Below are positions 38,100 to 49,744 of a DNA stretch of 64,000 nt, piece by piece (within the stretch, counting starts at the first letter, position 1; the number at the start of each line of letters is the position of its first letter). This DNA is from Rhizophagus clarus (Eukaryota; Glomeromycota; Glomeromycetes; Glomerales; Glomeraceae). Under the pieces are notes generated by a model that saw nothing but the letters and a program-made list of their open reading frames with translations, was not told the DNA's origin and did no database searches. A program made the position numbers and the translations under genes. The stretch spans positions 377,001-441,000 of the forward strand of contig BLAL01000242.1 in assembly GCA_015698045.1 (NCBI GenBank), in the 5' to 3' direction.

Positions 38100-39335
38100 A
38101 ACTTTTACACTTTTTTAAATTTAAACATGAGATAAAGCTTCAAAAATAACAATTTAATATTCATTAATATTTTAATATTTTTGATGGGTTCATATCGGTC
38201 ATGATTTAATTTAATATTTTCTTTGTCATATTTTACCACCAAAATATATTCTTTTGCATTCGGATTTGAGATAACCATAATTATCACAAGAATTCATCGA
38301 TAATATACTGTTCAAAACGACATTATACTATAACACTATATTCATAGCAAAAATAGCAATTAAACATTAAAACAAGTTACGCTTTAATAGTATATATGCA
38401 ATGGGTTAATAGGAATTAGAGAAATAGAAACGGTGAATTCTTACGTAGCAATTTGGAAATAAAGTCACTTTAAATGCTTCTTTCATCCATTACTTTTCAA
38501 TGGTATATTTATCACTAAAAATCAGAATATAAGTGAATTATGAGATATACTATAATTTATTACACAAAATCCAAAAGAAAATTAATAATTGATATTTACA
38601 AAATTAAGTTCAAAAATTTGATACCTTATTTATAAGTTAAATTATAACTTAGTAAGATTTCCTTCTATATTACCGTCATAATAGAGGCCTGCATTTGGCC
38701 ATATTTTGAAACCCGGAATATACAGTAAAATTGAAAACTCAGCCGGCCCGGACCCGGACCGGAATTTTTATATTATTGTGTTTTACATTTTTGTTGTTTA
38801 AAGTTACATTATTTTAATATATTAATGCTTAGAAGTTCGGTTTTTAATTTTTTTTAAACACAAATGTTAAAAAAAAATTAGTAATATAGATCTCAAATTT
38901 TGTACCAGTGATTTTCGGGTAATGTAAAATTTAATGATTTGCATAATTGAAATATCACAAAAATACTAATTTATTCATACAGTGTTTAAAACATTATTAT
39001 TCATAAATAAAATTATAAAATATATAACAGATATATTAGAAAAATGGTAATGTCCGGATAAGTTTAAATTTTGGCCGGAATTAAATAGGTAGTTTGGCCA
39101 GAATTAAGAAAATCCAGGTTTATATTCTGAGCCCGGACCGGCTCGGAAATTTGTTAAGAACAGGCTAGCCCGGCTCGTTGCAGGCCTCTACGTCATAATA
39201 TCACTTTTTCTCATCTCTGTAATTATCCAAATAATACACCATAATAACTATATTTATATTCTAATTACTTTTATTGAACATTTATTTCATTCTCACTAAT
39301 TATAATTTGCAAAATTTTTTTGTAAGCTATTTCAT
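38100..39335 (-). pseudogene. Relic F of a poly-N-lobe kinase
   Basis: On the minus strand, an ATG at 39335 is followed by a decayed version of exon 1 (AAATTTTGCAAATTATAATTAGTGAGAATG, the remains of NFANWTSGNE). A remnant of TAIWKEG lies at about 38650-38680, with a donor-like AATAAG/GTATC at about 38620. Bits of YGISQNP..KVYI lie at about 38500-38550 and 38215-38290 (SNPNAKEYILVV). One piece (about 38401-38460, GIREIETVNSYVAIWK) reads on the plus strand, so a local inversion has occurred. Stops and frameshifts are frequent. A hAT MITE interrupts exon 1. This is the oldest and most decayed family member here. Confidence 0.65.
38682..39190. mobile_element. hAT MITE, TAGAGGCCTGCA termini, 8-bp duplication
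   Basis: This 509-bp element begins TAGAGGCCTGCA and ends with its exact reverse complement TGCAGGCCTCTA. It is flanked by perfect 8-bp CGTCATAA direct repeats (38674-38681, 39191-39198). Subterminal CCGGCCCGGACCCGGACCGG and GCCCGGACCGGCTCGG make the ends G+C-rich against the surroundings. It has no coding capacity. An 8-bp duplication with TAGAG-type ends is the hAT signature. It lies within exon 1 of relic F. Confidence 0.9.
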
Positions 39336-41220
39336 TGAAAAATAAGAAAATAACAACTTTTTGACTACAGCCAAATAGGATCATGCTTTTTTCATCATGC
39401 TGATATTTTTTTATTAAGCTATAAATAAACTACTGTACAGTTACAAAATTATTATTGACATTTTTTCATAAATATATATGATACAGAGAAAATATTTTAA
39501 AAAAAACTAAAAGGAGGTGTTAAACTGAAATAATTTAATATCGTATTTATGAGGACTGTAGGATAACACAGTTATTTGATAGGGAGGTTAAAATATCATC
39601 CGAACTGCTCCGTAGCTTGGTAATATTCATTTTTTATTCATAAGTTTGGTATGGCGCAATAGTGTACTTCTAACAACTATTTGAATAACGAACGACATTA
39701 TACTTAACACGCACGTGATCAATTTATTTAAAAAAATCTATTTTCAAAATAATGTGTTTCTCCGAAGGTAATATATGATTGAAAGTTATAATAAATCGAA
39801 AAGTTTTTTGTTATAGAATGGTATGTTTAGTAATATGATTCAGGGATTTTTAATATATCAAAACAAATAATATTTTGGAATATTGTAAATACATTTATTA
39901 TTAGCTGGTCATATATTTGTACAAATTCAAGCCAATTTAATACATCAATTTAATCAATTAAAAATATAAAAGTAAGTTACAATATTACTCAATAACTTTT
40001 AAAACTATGGTACACAATAAAAAATTAACAAAAATCAACTTGTCCTTGTCAGCTGCCTTGTAAATAGTTTAAAATAAAGGGCAAGTGTGACGAATCTAAT
40101 TCAATTCCATTAAAAAAAACAAAATGCTCATCTTAATTTAATATATCTGTCTAGAGCCAAAAACATTGATACTACAGAATAACATCTTTATCACATAGGA
40201 ATGCACAAAATCAATTATCCAAAAATTTGCTTTCTTCCATCATTATCCACTTTGAAGCATTTCAAAGTTATATCACGTGCTTGTTTCTCAATAATCAAAG
40301 AAAATTTTGGCCCTTTTATAACCGAATAAGAAACAATTATCGCATAATTTTCTTTTCTAATCAGCAAGAACATTTTGATTAGAATGTTTTCCTGTCGAGT
40401 GAATTATATCCATATCAATCCACGTCTGATCCATAACTAAGTTTACTGCACGAATCAGATTGTTTCCTTTTTTAGTAATGCACTTATTTTTAAAGCTTTC
40501 CTAGACTAACTTTAGCAGCAATTCCCAAAAGCTTCTGTAATTCTGAGATAAGTAGTAATCCTCTCATCGTCAACAGGAATGGCTACCCATATAGAAAGGT
40601 TTTCCCTGTAGGCACATAACAGATTTCTTCTCCATGATAAAAAAACATGGTTAGAGATAGAAATCCGGTACAGATGTCTACTTCTCAAACATGTAACCAA
40701 TTCCTTTCGGGTAAAGGTAGCAGCAGTCTTTGGAGTTAATTCGATTCCATTTAATCTCGTTCATCATCAGCAGGAATAGCTGCTCATATAGGAAGGAAGA
40801 TACGTATATGATTCCCTTTTCCCTTTGGATTAATGATACATGTAATTTTCAATATTATAAATGCAATGTAGAAAAGTATTAAAAAAAAGGTATTACAAAG
40901 GTAAAAAAAATTAGCGAATTTTTATTACACAATCAGACAAATTATGATTATTGCGAATTATTATTACATTATTTTGTCATGATTAATAAAATATATTCAA
41001 GAAAGATATTTCTATGAGGAAATTAAATTATATTTCCATTTTTTTTTATCATGATTAATAATATATAACATATGCTCTAAACTCATTGAAATATGAAAAA
41101 ATATAATAAAATAGTATAGTTGCATTATCATGACGAAACTCTGAAACTTTTTTTTAAGGAAATTTATTATATCCTATCGTGATCATGAAGACAAAAAAAG
41201 ATTTTGAGTGCATGATTCTG
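39336..41220. other. Spacer with upstream block of relic F
   Basis: ATGGCGCAATAGTGTACTTC (39650-39670) and GCACGTGATC (39711-39720) are the family promoter motifs, here 316 bp from the relic ATG rather than 60-90, so some insertion is likely. Bases 40250-40800 are less AT-rich and contain a rough duplication (40557-40605 against 40760-40800: CATCGTCAACAGGAATGGCT and CATCATCAGCAGGAATAGCT), with a 62-codon minus frame at 40512-40700. This may be a decayed gene fragment of unknown family. Confidence 0.4.
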
Positions 41221-43031
41221 AATAAATTTATCATATGGTATTCATTCAAATATTTCATATTTATAGACATCTTTGATTTTTAATTGCATTTTTTGAATGA
41301 AATCATCAATTTTTTCGTTCCCACTAGACCAGTTTACAAAATTATTTTTTAAACTATTTATTTGACATGACTTACACCATTTTCTAATATTGCTTTCATA
41401 TTTATTACCACATTTTTCACAATACTCGTTAAAGTATTCATTGTTAAAAAGTAAAACATAATTTTTCGTATCCGAATTTTGAGATATTCCATAACATCCA
41501 TAAGTTTTATAATAAGAATAATCTAATAAAGTTTCAGCCTAAAAAAAAGTATAAAATAAATTAAAATTATGTTATTCAAATTACTGTGAATTATAAAAAA
41601 TTTTAATACCTTATTTATAAATTCATCAGTAACATTTTGTAAATTATATAAATATCTCAAACAAACTTTTTCATATGATTTTCTCATCCATTTCATTTCA
41701 TTAACATCAAAATATAATGGACCTTTTTTCCAAATCGCATTAGTTAAACAATCATCACCAATTTCTTTGATATCAATAAAATCATCATATGGTATCCATT
41801 CAAATATAGCAGATTTTTTGATACATATTTTCAACTGCTTTTTTTGAATAAAATCATCAATTTTTTCATTACCACTTGTCCAATTTATGAAATTATTTTC
41901 TAAATATTTTATTATACATGATTCACAATAATCATGTTCTAATTTCACATATTCTTTATTACATTCTTCACAATATTTTCTATAATGTTTGCTACTAACC
42001 ACCAAAATATAATCTTTTGTACTTGGATTTTGAGAAATCCCATGACTGCTTTTATATGATACAGGAATCTATTTAAAAAAAAAAAATATTTCATTCTTTA
42101 GAATTATTTTGTAGAAAATAAATAAATATTTATAAAGAAATTCATACCTCACTTAAAGAATCATCAGTAAGATTTTCTGAGCCAGATAAATATTTTAATA
42201 TAATTTCAGTATATGGTCTTATCCATTCCTTTTCAAAAGTATCATAACATAGCGGTCCTTCCTTCCAAATTGCTACATGAAATTTGCCAATTCCTCCTTT
42301 TCCTATTTCTTCAATTTCAGTTAGCTCATTGTATGGTATCCACTCAAATATTAAATCATAACTTGTTTTTAGATTTAATTGTTTTTTTTGAATAAAATTA
42401 TCAATCATCTCATTTCCACTGGTCCAGTTGGTAAAATTATCTTTTAAATAATTTATATGACATGATTTACACCAGTTATTCATTTGATCACTTTCACATT
42501 CTAATTCATGTTCAATAATTTTCATATTGATGATTATATTGTTCGCCACATTTTTTACAAAAATAGACAAGAAGTCCTTCATTAAAAACCAAGATATAAT
42601 CTTTTGTATCTGGATTTTGAGATATTCCATAATTTCCTTTTTCTAACAAATATGATTTGATCTACCAAACACAAAAAAAAGTTACAATTAATATCAATAA
42701 AATTACAAACTAGAAATTCAACATTTAATATATACCTTATTTATAAATTCATTGGTAATATCTCCTGAATCATATAAATATATTAACATAACTTTTATAT
42801 CTGATGATCTTATCCATTCTTCTTCATATTCATAATAACATAATGGACCTTCTCCCCATATTGCTGTAGCAATATTACTTTTTCCTATCTTTTCAATCCC
42901 AATAAACTTATCACATGGTATCCATTCAAATACTACACCATTTTATATTCTAATTGTTTTCCTTGAATAAAATTATCAATTATTTCATTCTCACTGGACC
43001 AGTTTGTAAAATTTTCTTTAAGAAATTCCAT
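41221..43031 (-). pseudogene. Truncated duplicate of gene C
   Basis: Exon 1 is 43031 to about 42737, exon 2 is 42661-42147, exon 3 is 42068-41610, and exon 4 runs from 41538 to the breakpoint at about 41221. Exon 1 has a 1-bp deletion relative to gene C at about 42940. Exon 2 has a 1-bp insertion at about 42515 that shifts the knuckle region. Exon 3 is fully open. Exon 4 has Trp to TGA in FEWIPY, then is cut off. Exons 5-6 and the catalytic domain are absent. It keeps the upstream block (43092-43155), so a transcript is possible but no kinase. Confidence 0.8.
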
Positions 43032-43091
43032 TGTGAATAATTAAAATTTTGAACGAAGAGTTGTATTTATATATTGGTTACAAAAAAAATA

Positions 43092-43155
43092 TGGCGTAAT
43101 AGTGTAACGTACTACTTATTTTGGTAATGAGCGATATACACATGTGATCATATGA
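43092..43155 (-). promoter_or_regulatory. Conserved upstream block of the gene C duplicate
   Basis: TGGCGTAATAGTGTAACGTACTACT followed by CACATGTGATCA, as before gene C, beginning 61 bp upstream of the pseudogene ATG. Confidence 0.55.
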
Positions 43156-43714
43156 CTAAACTTATTTCGATTTAGAGGATTTGCAAAGAAAAGACAAATG
43201 TTTCGATCATTTCATTTATTTAAATTAAAATAATTCAATTAATAAATCGGAATAATTATGAAACCAAGAATAAATATTCTTTAACTAAACCAAAATACGA
43301 CCGGAAGTTAACAATTGTATTTATTTTATTAATAATTTTAGGCACAATTTTATGGCTCAACTTCAAAACAAAATTGTACAATTTGTTTAGGCCGTTAATA
43401 TTTAATATTAAATGTAATAAAATAAGCTCAAACATAAACAACCACTGGTAATGTTAATAAATAGCTTAGTTGAAAAGCGTTGATATTAGTACATAATGTA
43501 AAAATAATTTTATGTTAATCGTTAATTGCCAATTGTTTCATTTATAAGTGCAAGCGTAACTAATTTAATTTATCTTATCATACAGTGAAACATTAGCAAA
43601 AATAACAAATATCACCAAAATATATAAAACTACCTATAAAAATAAAATAAACTTATAAAGTATAAATCCGTAACAAGAATTTAAATGAAAAATTAATTCG
43701 TGATCCGCGTAAAA

Positions 43715-44670
43715 AGTAGAGAATTTAATTATTAAAAACCGGGGTTAAAGTTATATATAGTAGTATATAATAGCGCGGAATCTGAAGATGCGGCAAATTA
43801 AAGTACTAATTTTTTAAATATGATGTAAAAACTAAAACCATTAGCCTATAACAGAAATTATGAGTCAAACAAAAAGGCATTCTCACAAGGATGCATTGAC
43901 AGATGGGTTGGGTCATGCGTAGAAGGAACAAGCAAATTAGAGAAGGTATGGAGGGAGCAAAAGGTCGACGACCTATGGACATACATTCTTAACAGGGATA
44001 CGTTATTTAGCATAGATTGAAACATAGGTAGCTTAGATCTAGAATTCATTTTAATTTACACTTTTATTCTTTTAGTTTAATTTTCATTTCTATTCTTTCT
44101 TTTGTTTTTCACATTCGACTAGTTAGCTTTAATAATAAAAAACAATTCAATTCAACGTGAAGTTTAAAATTTAGATAGGTCTCCACTAGTTCTATAGTGG
44201 CTTTAATGTATAGGTGTAAACTTTCTTATGCTTAAGTCAGCGGGTTATAACTGTTAAAGAGGGCGTTCATTAAAGGAAAAAAAAAAAAAAAAAAAAAAAC
44301 TAAAACCATTAGCATAAAATTATACAGAGTCCTATATTAAAAATCGGGGCTAATTATATAATAGTGCATAATCTGACGTCACGGCAAATCAAAGTACTAA
44401 TTATTAAAATATAATATAAAAACTAAGTTTATTGGCATAAAATTGTGCTATTTGGCTTACTTTTATTGAAAGTCCGGTAAATTTTTTGAGCACTAAAAAT
44501 GACTTACTTATGAGCTTAAAAGAAAAAAAAGCCTTATTTTTAACGTTGCGAATAATGGGTTTTTACTTTTGGGCTCATAGGAAAGTTATTTCTAATGATT
44601 GAAAATTTTACCGGACTTTTAGTAAAAAGTTAGCCAAATACTACTTTATATACGAATCACGAATTAATAT
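43715..44670. repeat. Foldback element, rearranged duplicate
   Basis: This is the counterpart of 32440-32920. It is split by a LINE (43846-44294), and the segment 44326-44640 is the reverse complement of 32582-32896 with base-exact ends: TTATAC joins AGAGTCC, and CCAAATA joins CTACTTT. Confidence 0.75.
43846..44294 (+). mobile_element. 5'-truncated LINE (non-LTR retrotransposon)
   Basis: About 450 bp, starting CTATAACAGAAATTATG and ending in a run of about 20 A. It is flanked by direct repeats AAACTAAAACCATTAGC (ending 43845 and 44313). The first 190 bp read on the plus strand as a polyprotein C-terminus, including GCIDRWVGSCVEGTSKLEKV and LWTYILNRDTLF, then TGA, a 3' untranslated region and the tail. 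The empty target is at 32550-32570 in the other duplicate. This is classic target-primed integration. Confidence 0.85.
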
Positions 44671-45594
44671 TTAAGTTGAAATATAAAAAAAAAAATACAA
44701 ATTTAGGATTTAGAAATTTTATAAAAATAAAATAGGAAATAAAATTTTCGCCCCAATCGATATATTTATCAATATCAAGGTCACAAAAATAAATAACTCC
44801 AATAAACTTGTGGTGGAATTCACAGAATTGCTTAAAATCGAAAGTAGGAGTATTAAAGTCATTTATCGATTGGTTAATAATTACAAATTAATAATTAATA
44901 ATTGAAATAAAAATTCAAAGATAAAATATATGAAATTTAACATTTATCTTCAAAAGGGCTAAGTATTTTCTAATATCGGACCTTTTATTTAGTTTGTTTG
45001 TATGTTATTTTTATTTAAATATTTATTTAGGTTTGATATGTTTCTTTCAGAATAATCTTCAACGATGGTTGCACATGATCATTCTTATTTTCCTTAAAAT
45101 GCTTATTACCATTTATTTGTCAATATAATAAAACATTAAAAAACTAGTATCTTAAGTTAAAAAAGTGAGTAACCGAAAATATTTAAACCTACCCACTGAT
45201 CCGCATTTTATAGTGATATGATTAAAAAATTTATAATTTAATATGAAATTGAATAAGTACTGAACATATAGGTTGAAGATATCTATGCAAATATGTGTTT
45301 GAAATTTGTTGATTGAAAAGCTACTAATACTGTATTTATTATTAGGTAAAAAAAATTTTACATATTATTATATAATCAGTGCTAATAAATAAAAGAAATA
45401 TTCCTATATTCTCAATCAGTATTTCTCAAATCAACCGATATATTTTTTTTTATTAAGACAAATTAAAGATAATTCCTATAATTTTTATGATTACAATTTG
45501 TTATATAATGTTTTAACATTTAATACTACTATTTAATTGTAAATATATATAGAAAAAGATACGATAAATAAAAATGCAACAAATAAAGAGTGCG

Positions 45595-47639
45595 TCACAT
45601 TCTAAAATCAATTGTATTACTACCGAAAAGGTTTATTATGAAAGGATTAAGTAATCTAGACGTATAAATGGCTTGTGTATGTATTTTTGATTTATTACTT
45701 TTATTCAATAAAAGATTTGTTTTCCTAGATTCTTGTGCCGTCTTAAATTGTTCTTCAATTTCATGATGTTGTTGTTCTTTCTTAAATTCTTGGTCCAATG
45801 AATTATAAAACAACTCGATTATTTCTTTTATTTCAATAGAATTTGGTCTATTTTCTGGGTTTAAATCCAAACATCTTTTCATTAAATCGATGTAGCATTT
45901 TGGTGCTATTTGCTCGTTTATTTTAGGAATAATTCCTTTACATATATTTAATGCTAAAACTTCATCATGAGCACAATCATCAAAAGGTTGTCTTCCGGTT
46001 GCTATAACATACATAATCATACCAAAGCTATAAGCATCTGCTGCGCGAGTATAAAGTTTTTCTTTTAACACTTCAGGAGCTACATACGGCATAACTCCAT
46101 AAATATTTGTTTCGTTAATATCATCAATTTTTCTACACAATGCCATATCAGAAATACATGCATTATAATTATCATCCATAAATAATATATTTCCTACATG
46201 AAGATCACGATGAACCATCTGTTTTTGATGAATTTCACTAAGACCATTAATAATATTGATCAATACCTTTAATCCATTAAACCAATCAAACGTTTCATAA
46301 TTTTTATCTAAATAATTATTTAAACTTTCACCTTCTGCATATTCAAAAACCATGATATAGTCTTTTGTATTTGGATTTTGGGATATTCCATATATTTTAA
46401 GAATATTGTCTATCTTTTGATTTGGATATGCTTTAACCTATCAAATAGTACATTAATAAATATATTATTTGGCAAAAAAACGCTTTTAAAATTATAAGGA
46501 AATTCATACCTCATTTATAAACTTATCAATAAAATTTTGAGAGTTATATAAACATTTTAAAGCAACTCTTGTATTTGGTACTCTTTCCCAATAATATCTA
46601 CCTTTTTTATAAAATAATAAACCATCTTTCCATATTGCAGAATATACTTTAGAAAAACCACCTTTGCCTATTTCTTTAATATCAACAAATTGATCATATG
46701 GTATCCATTCAAATATCATGTCAACTTCACTGGAGTTATGATTAACATTTAATCTCATTTCTTGAATTAAATCATTAATTTTGTCATTTTCATGATTTAT
46801 TTGACATAATATACAACTTTTATTATCCATTTCAAACTGATTATTGTATCTTTCACCACAGTTTTCACAATAATATTTAAGTTGGAAAATTAAAATAAAA
46901 TCTTTTGTAATTGGATTTTGGGATATTCCATGACTCTCTTCAATTGAATATGCAATCTGTTATGTAGTAAGTTATTATATTAATGTTTATCAAATAATTA
47001 AAATAAATTTATAAAATTCTTACCTCAGATAAAAATTTATTATCAATGTCTGGTAAATTATAAAGGTTTCTTAATAAAACTTTTTTATTTAATCTCCGTT
47101 TATATTTCTTGTATATATAACTATAATATAATGGACCGTCTTTCCATATTGCTGTAGCAAATCCATTTTTTTTTATTTCACTAATATCAATAAATTTTTC
47201 ATATGGTATCCATTCAAATATATCATATTCGTATGCATTATTAATTTTTGATTGCATTTTTTGAATGAAATTATCAATTTTTACATTTCCAGTAGTCCAG
47301 TTTGTAAAATTATTTTTTAAATAATTTGTTTGACATGACCTACACCATTTGCTATCTTCATTTTCATATTTATTACCACATATCTCACAAAATTCCTCAA
47401 AATATTAATAGTTAAACAGCAAAATATAATCTTTCGTATCTGGGTTTTGAGATATTCCATAACATCCATAAATTAGTATATACTTAACATCAATATCATA
47501 ATAAAAATAATCTAATAAAGATTCAATCTAAAAAAAAAAAAAGTTTAATAAAGATTAACATTATATTAATATCCAAGTTAAAATAATAGAAATTTTAATA
47601 CCTTATTTATAAATTCATCAGTAACATTTTTTGAATTAC
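45595..47639 (-). pseudogene. Truncated duplicate of gene D
   Basis: A remnant of exon 3 (47639-47602), exon 4 (47527-47024), exon 5 (46956-46510) and exon 6 (46437-45595) are present. Exon 4 carries a TAA in place of a Gln codon (at about 47408) just before the knuckle. Exons 5 and 6 are open and nearly identical to gene D, with GKGGFSKVYSAIW, VALK, HRDLHVGN and VAPEV. The metal-binding motif SDMG has become SDMA. The 5' modules and promoter are lost at the repeat boundary at 47640. If transcribed from a cryptic start it could encode a single-module kinase domain, but this is unlikely. Confidence 0.78.
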
Positions 47640-47756
47640 ATCAGGAAATTAAACACGGCATAATGTTCCGTAAGTTTACAGTTTTCGCAACCTTACGCAT
47701 TTTTACGATGTAATATTCCATATATTTTACGGGATCCATAAACCTACGTAAAAATA

Positions 47757-48118
47757 TGCCAAAATATATCGTGAAATTACGTGCTCGTAAGTATTATGAA
47801 ACATTTCGACCATAATGTTCTGTAGCATTACGTGCTTGTAAGTATTACGAAACATTTTGACCATAATGTTCCATAGCATTACGTGCTCGTAAGTAATACA
47901 GAACATTATGATCGAAATGTTCTGTAGTATTACATGCTCATAAGTATTATGGAATATTACGATCGAAATATTCTGTAGCATTACGTGCTCGTAAGTATTA
48001 CGAAACATTTCAACCATAATGTTCCATAGCATTACGTGCTCGTAAGTATTACAGAACATTACGATCGAAATGTTCCATAGCATTACGTGCTCGTAAGTAT
48101 TATGAAACATTACGGTCG
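47757..48118. repeat. 51-bp minisatellite, ATTACGTGCTCGTAAGTATTA
   Basis: About seven tandem copies of a 51-bp unit: ATTACGTGCTCGTAAGTATT, then (G/A)AACATT and a CGACCATAATGTTC-type end. The unit is partly palindromic (TTACGAGCACGTAA-like). The 127-codon minus frame through it is simply the 17-residue translation of the repeat. It begins about 120 bp from the end of the segmental duplication. Confidence 0.8.
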
Positions 48119-49739
48119 AAATGTTGAAATATCATATTAATGTTACCAAAGTATTATAACATTTATTTGACATCATAACTATATCGTAGAAATATCATAT
48201 TAATATCAAATTAACATCGCTAAAGTATTATAACATTTATTTGATATCATCAATAACTATATCGTAGTAATTTCATAAATTACATCACAAAAATTAATAT
48301 TTATTATACATCAATAATAATATTACAATCTTATTAATAATAAAAGAAAATAAAGATTATTGTTAAGAATAACGAAAACATTAAATACTATCTTTATTCC
48401 TTTTATTCTATACGTAAGTAGGATCCAGTCGCTAAGGGTAAATTTTAAAAAAAATATAAAAAAAAACAATTATGATTAATATAATATACTCTTTATAAAA
48501 TATATTTAAAATTTAAATTTAATACATAACCTTGGGATAATGGTTAGAGCAGGTAATCTCTGGGATTTTGAGAAAAAATAAAAATGATAATATTTTTAAC
48601 GTTAGCTCTTTAAATTTTGAAAGTGTTACTAATTCTTAAAACCATAATATTATAAAAAAATGCTGGCTGCTACAACTGACGCCACCCCAGACAAAGTAAT
48701 TGGCGGCAGAAAATGTCATAAAATATCCAGCCCTATTTCACAACATTTTCCTCTGGGCTAAGCAAATATTACAAAAGAAAGCTTCAAGCAATTTGAACAT
48801 AGCATTTGAGAATACATTCTAACTCCCTTAAGTAATACCACAGTCTAACAAAGAAAGACTCAAACTACACCCTATTGTAAAGAAAGTATATAACCAATCC
48901 CTCCTACAGAACCAGTAGACTTTACGAATATGGTAGAGTCCAAAAAAATACGAAAAATATGCGTATATCCCATTTTCATACCTGCTTAATGGCTTCACTA
49001 TTTATTTAAAAGTAGTTTTTTTGTCTTATACGTTTTTTGGCGAACGGTCTTCATGTTGGTGGTTATATCGAATATATAAACTAAAATACCAAAGTATTGT
49101 TAATATTGTAAAAGATAAGTATACTTGGATAAAAGATAAGTAAAGTATACTTGGATAAAAGAGAAAAGAAAATACCGTAAAGTATTAATATATAAGACAA
49201 GTATAATATTTAAGAGAGAAACGTATTTTTGAAAATAAGCAAAAAAATCACGCATTAAATAAACACAATTTTTAGCTATTTTTAGATATCACATGCATGT
49301 AAACAAATCGAATTTTGATTGGTTAATTTAGTATATTACATCATGCATAAAGATTAATGTGATTTTATTGGTTAATTTTAAAACTGACACAAATTTAATA
49401 ATTACTGATATTTATATAATTAAAAAACTTTGAAAATTTGAACAATGTTAAATTAATATATATATAATACGATATAACATTTATGATGTCAATTTGCAGC
49501 GATATCTGCTAAAACTCTAAAAATTCAAAGAGATATAGATTTGATTTTTATTAACAACTAAATTTTCATTAATCTTACCAAGCATAAAGCGCACACAAAA
49601 TTATGGTCATGTGCGGAAATTTGTGCACCACCTACAATGTACAGTACAATATAGTAGCGGAAACGTATACAAAAAAAATTTAGATCTTAGTATATAAAAT
49701 TGAAAATTATTATAATTTTTATAGACTTAAAATTATCAA
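48119..49739. other. Non-coding stretch
   Basis: No gene is seen. Bases 48125-48260 repeat ATCATATTAATGTTACC and AAGTATTATAACATTTATTTGA twice. Bases 48530-48575 (TGGGATAATGGTTAGAGCAGGTAATCTC) resemble a tRNA-derived SINE head but lack a clear B box. Bases 49095-49160 contain a short direct repeat (GTATACTTGGATAAAAGA). Confidence 0.4.
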
Positions 49740-49744
49740 TAAAA

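Larger units (their letters stand above)
41221..47639. repeat. Segmental duplication, degraded copy
   Basis: Same orientation and gene order as 29943-35999. It starts abruptly at AATAAATTTATC inside the exon-4 homologue and ends inside the exon-3 homologue at TTGAATTA. The size difference is largely explained by a LINE insertion (43846-44294). A 315-bp internal inversion is at 44326-44640. Confidence 0.85.

Noticed and set aside
47727..48110. 127-codon ORF with NTYEHVMLWNI repeats
   Set aside because: It is the 51-bp tandem repeat read in one frame. No start context and no conservation beyond the repeat.
47757..48118. Regular repeats considered as a CRISPR array
   Set aside because: Repeats are directly abutting with no unique spacers, and the genome is eukaryotic.
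48530..48575. tRNA-like TGGTTAGAGCAGG segment
   Set aside because: An A-box-like stretch without a convincing B box or cloverleaf; not enough to call a tRNA gene.
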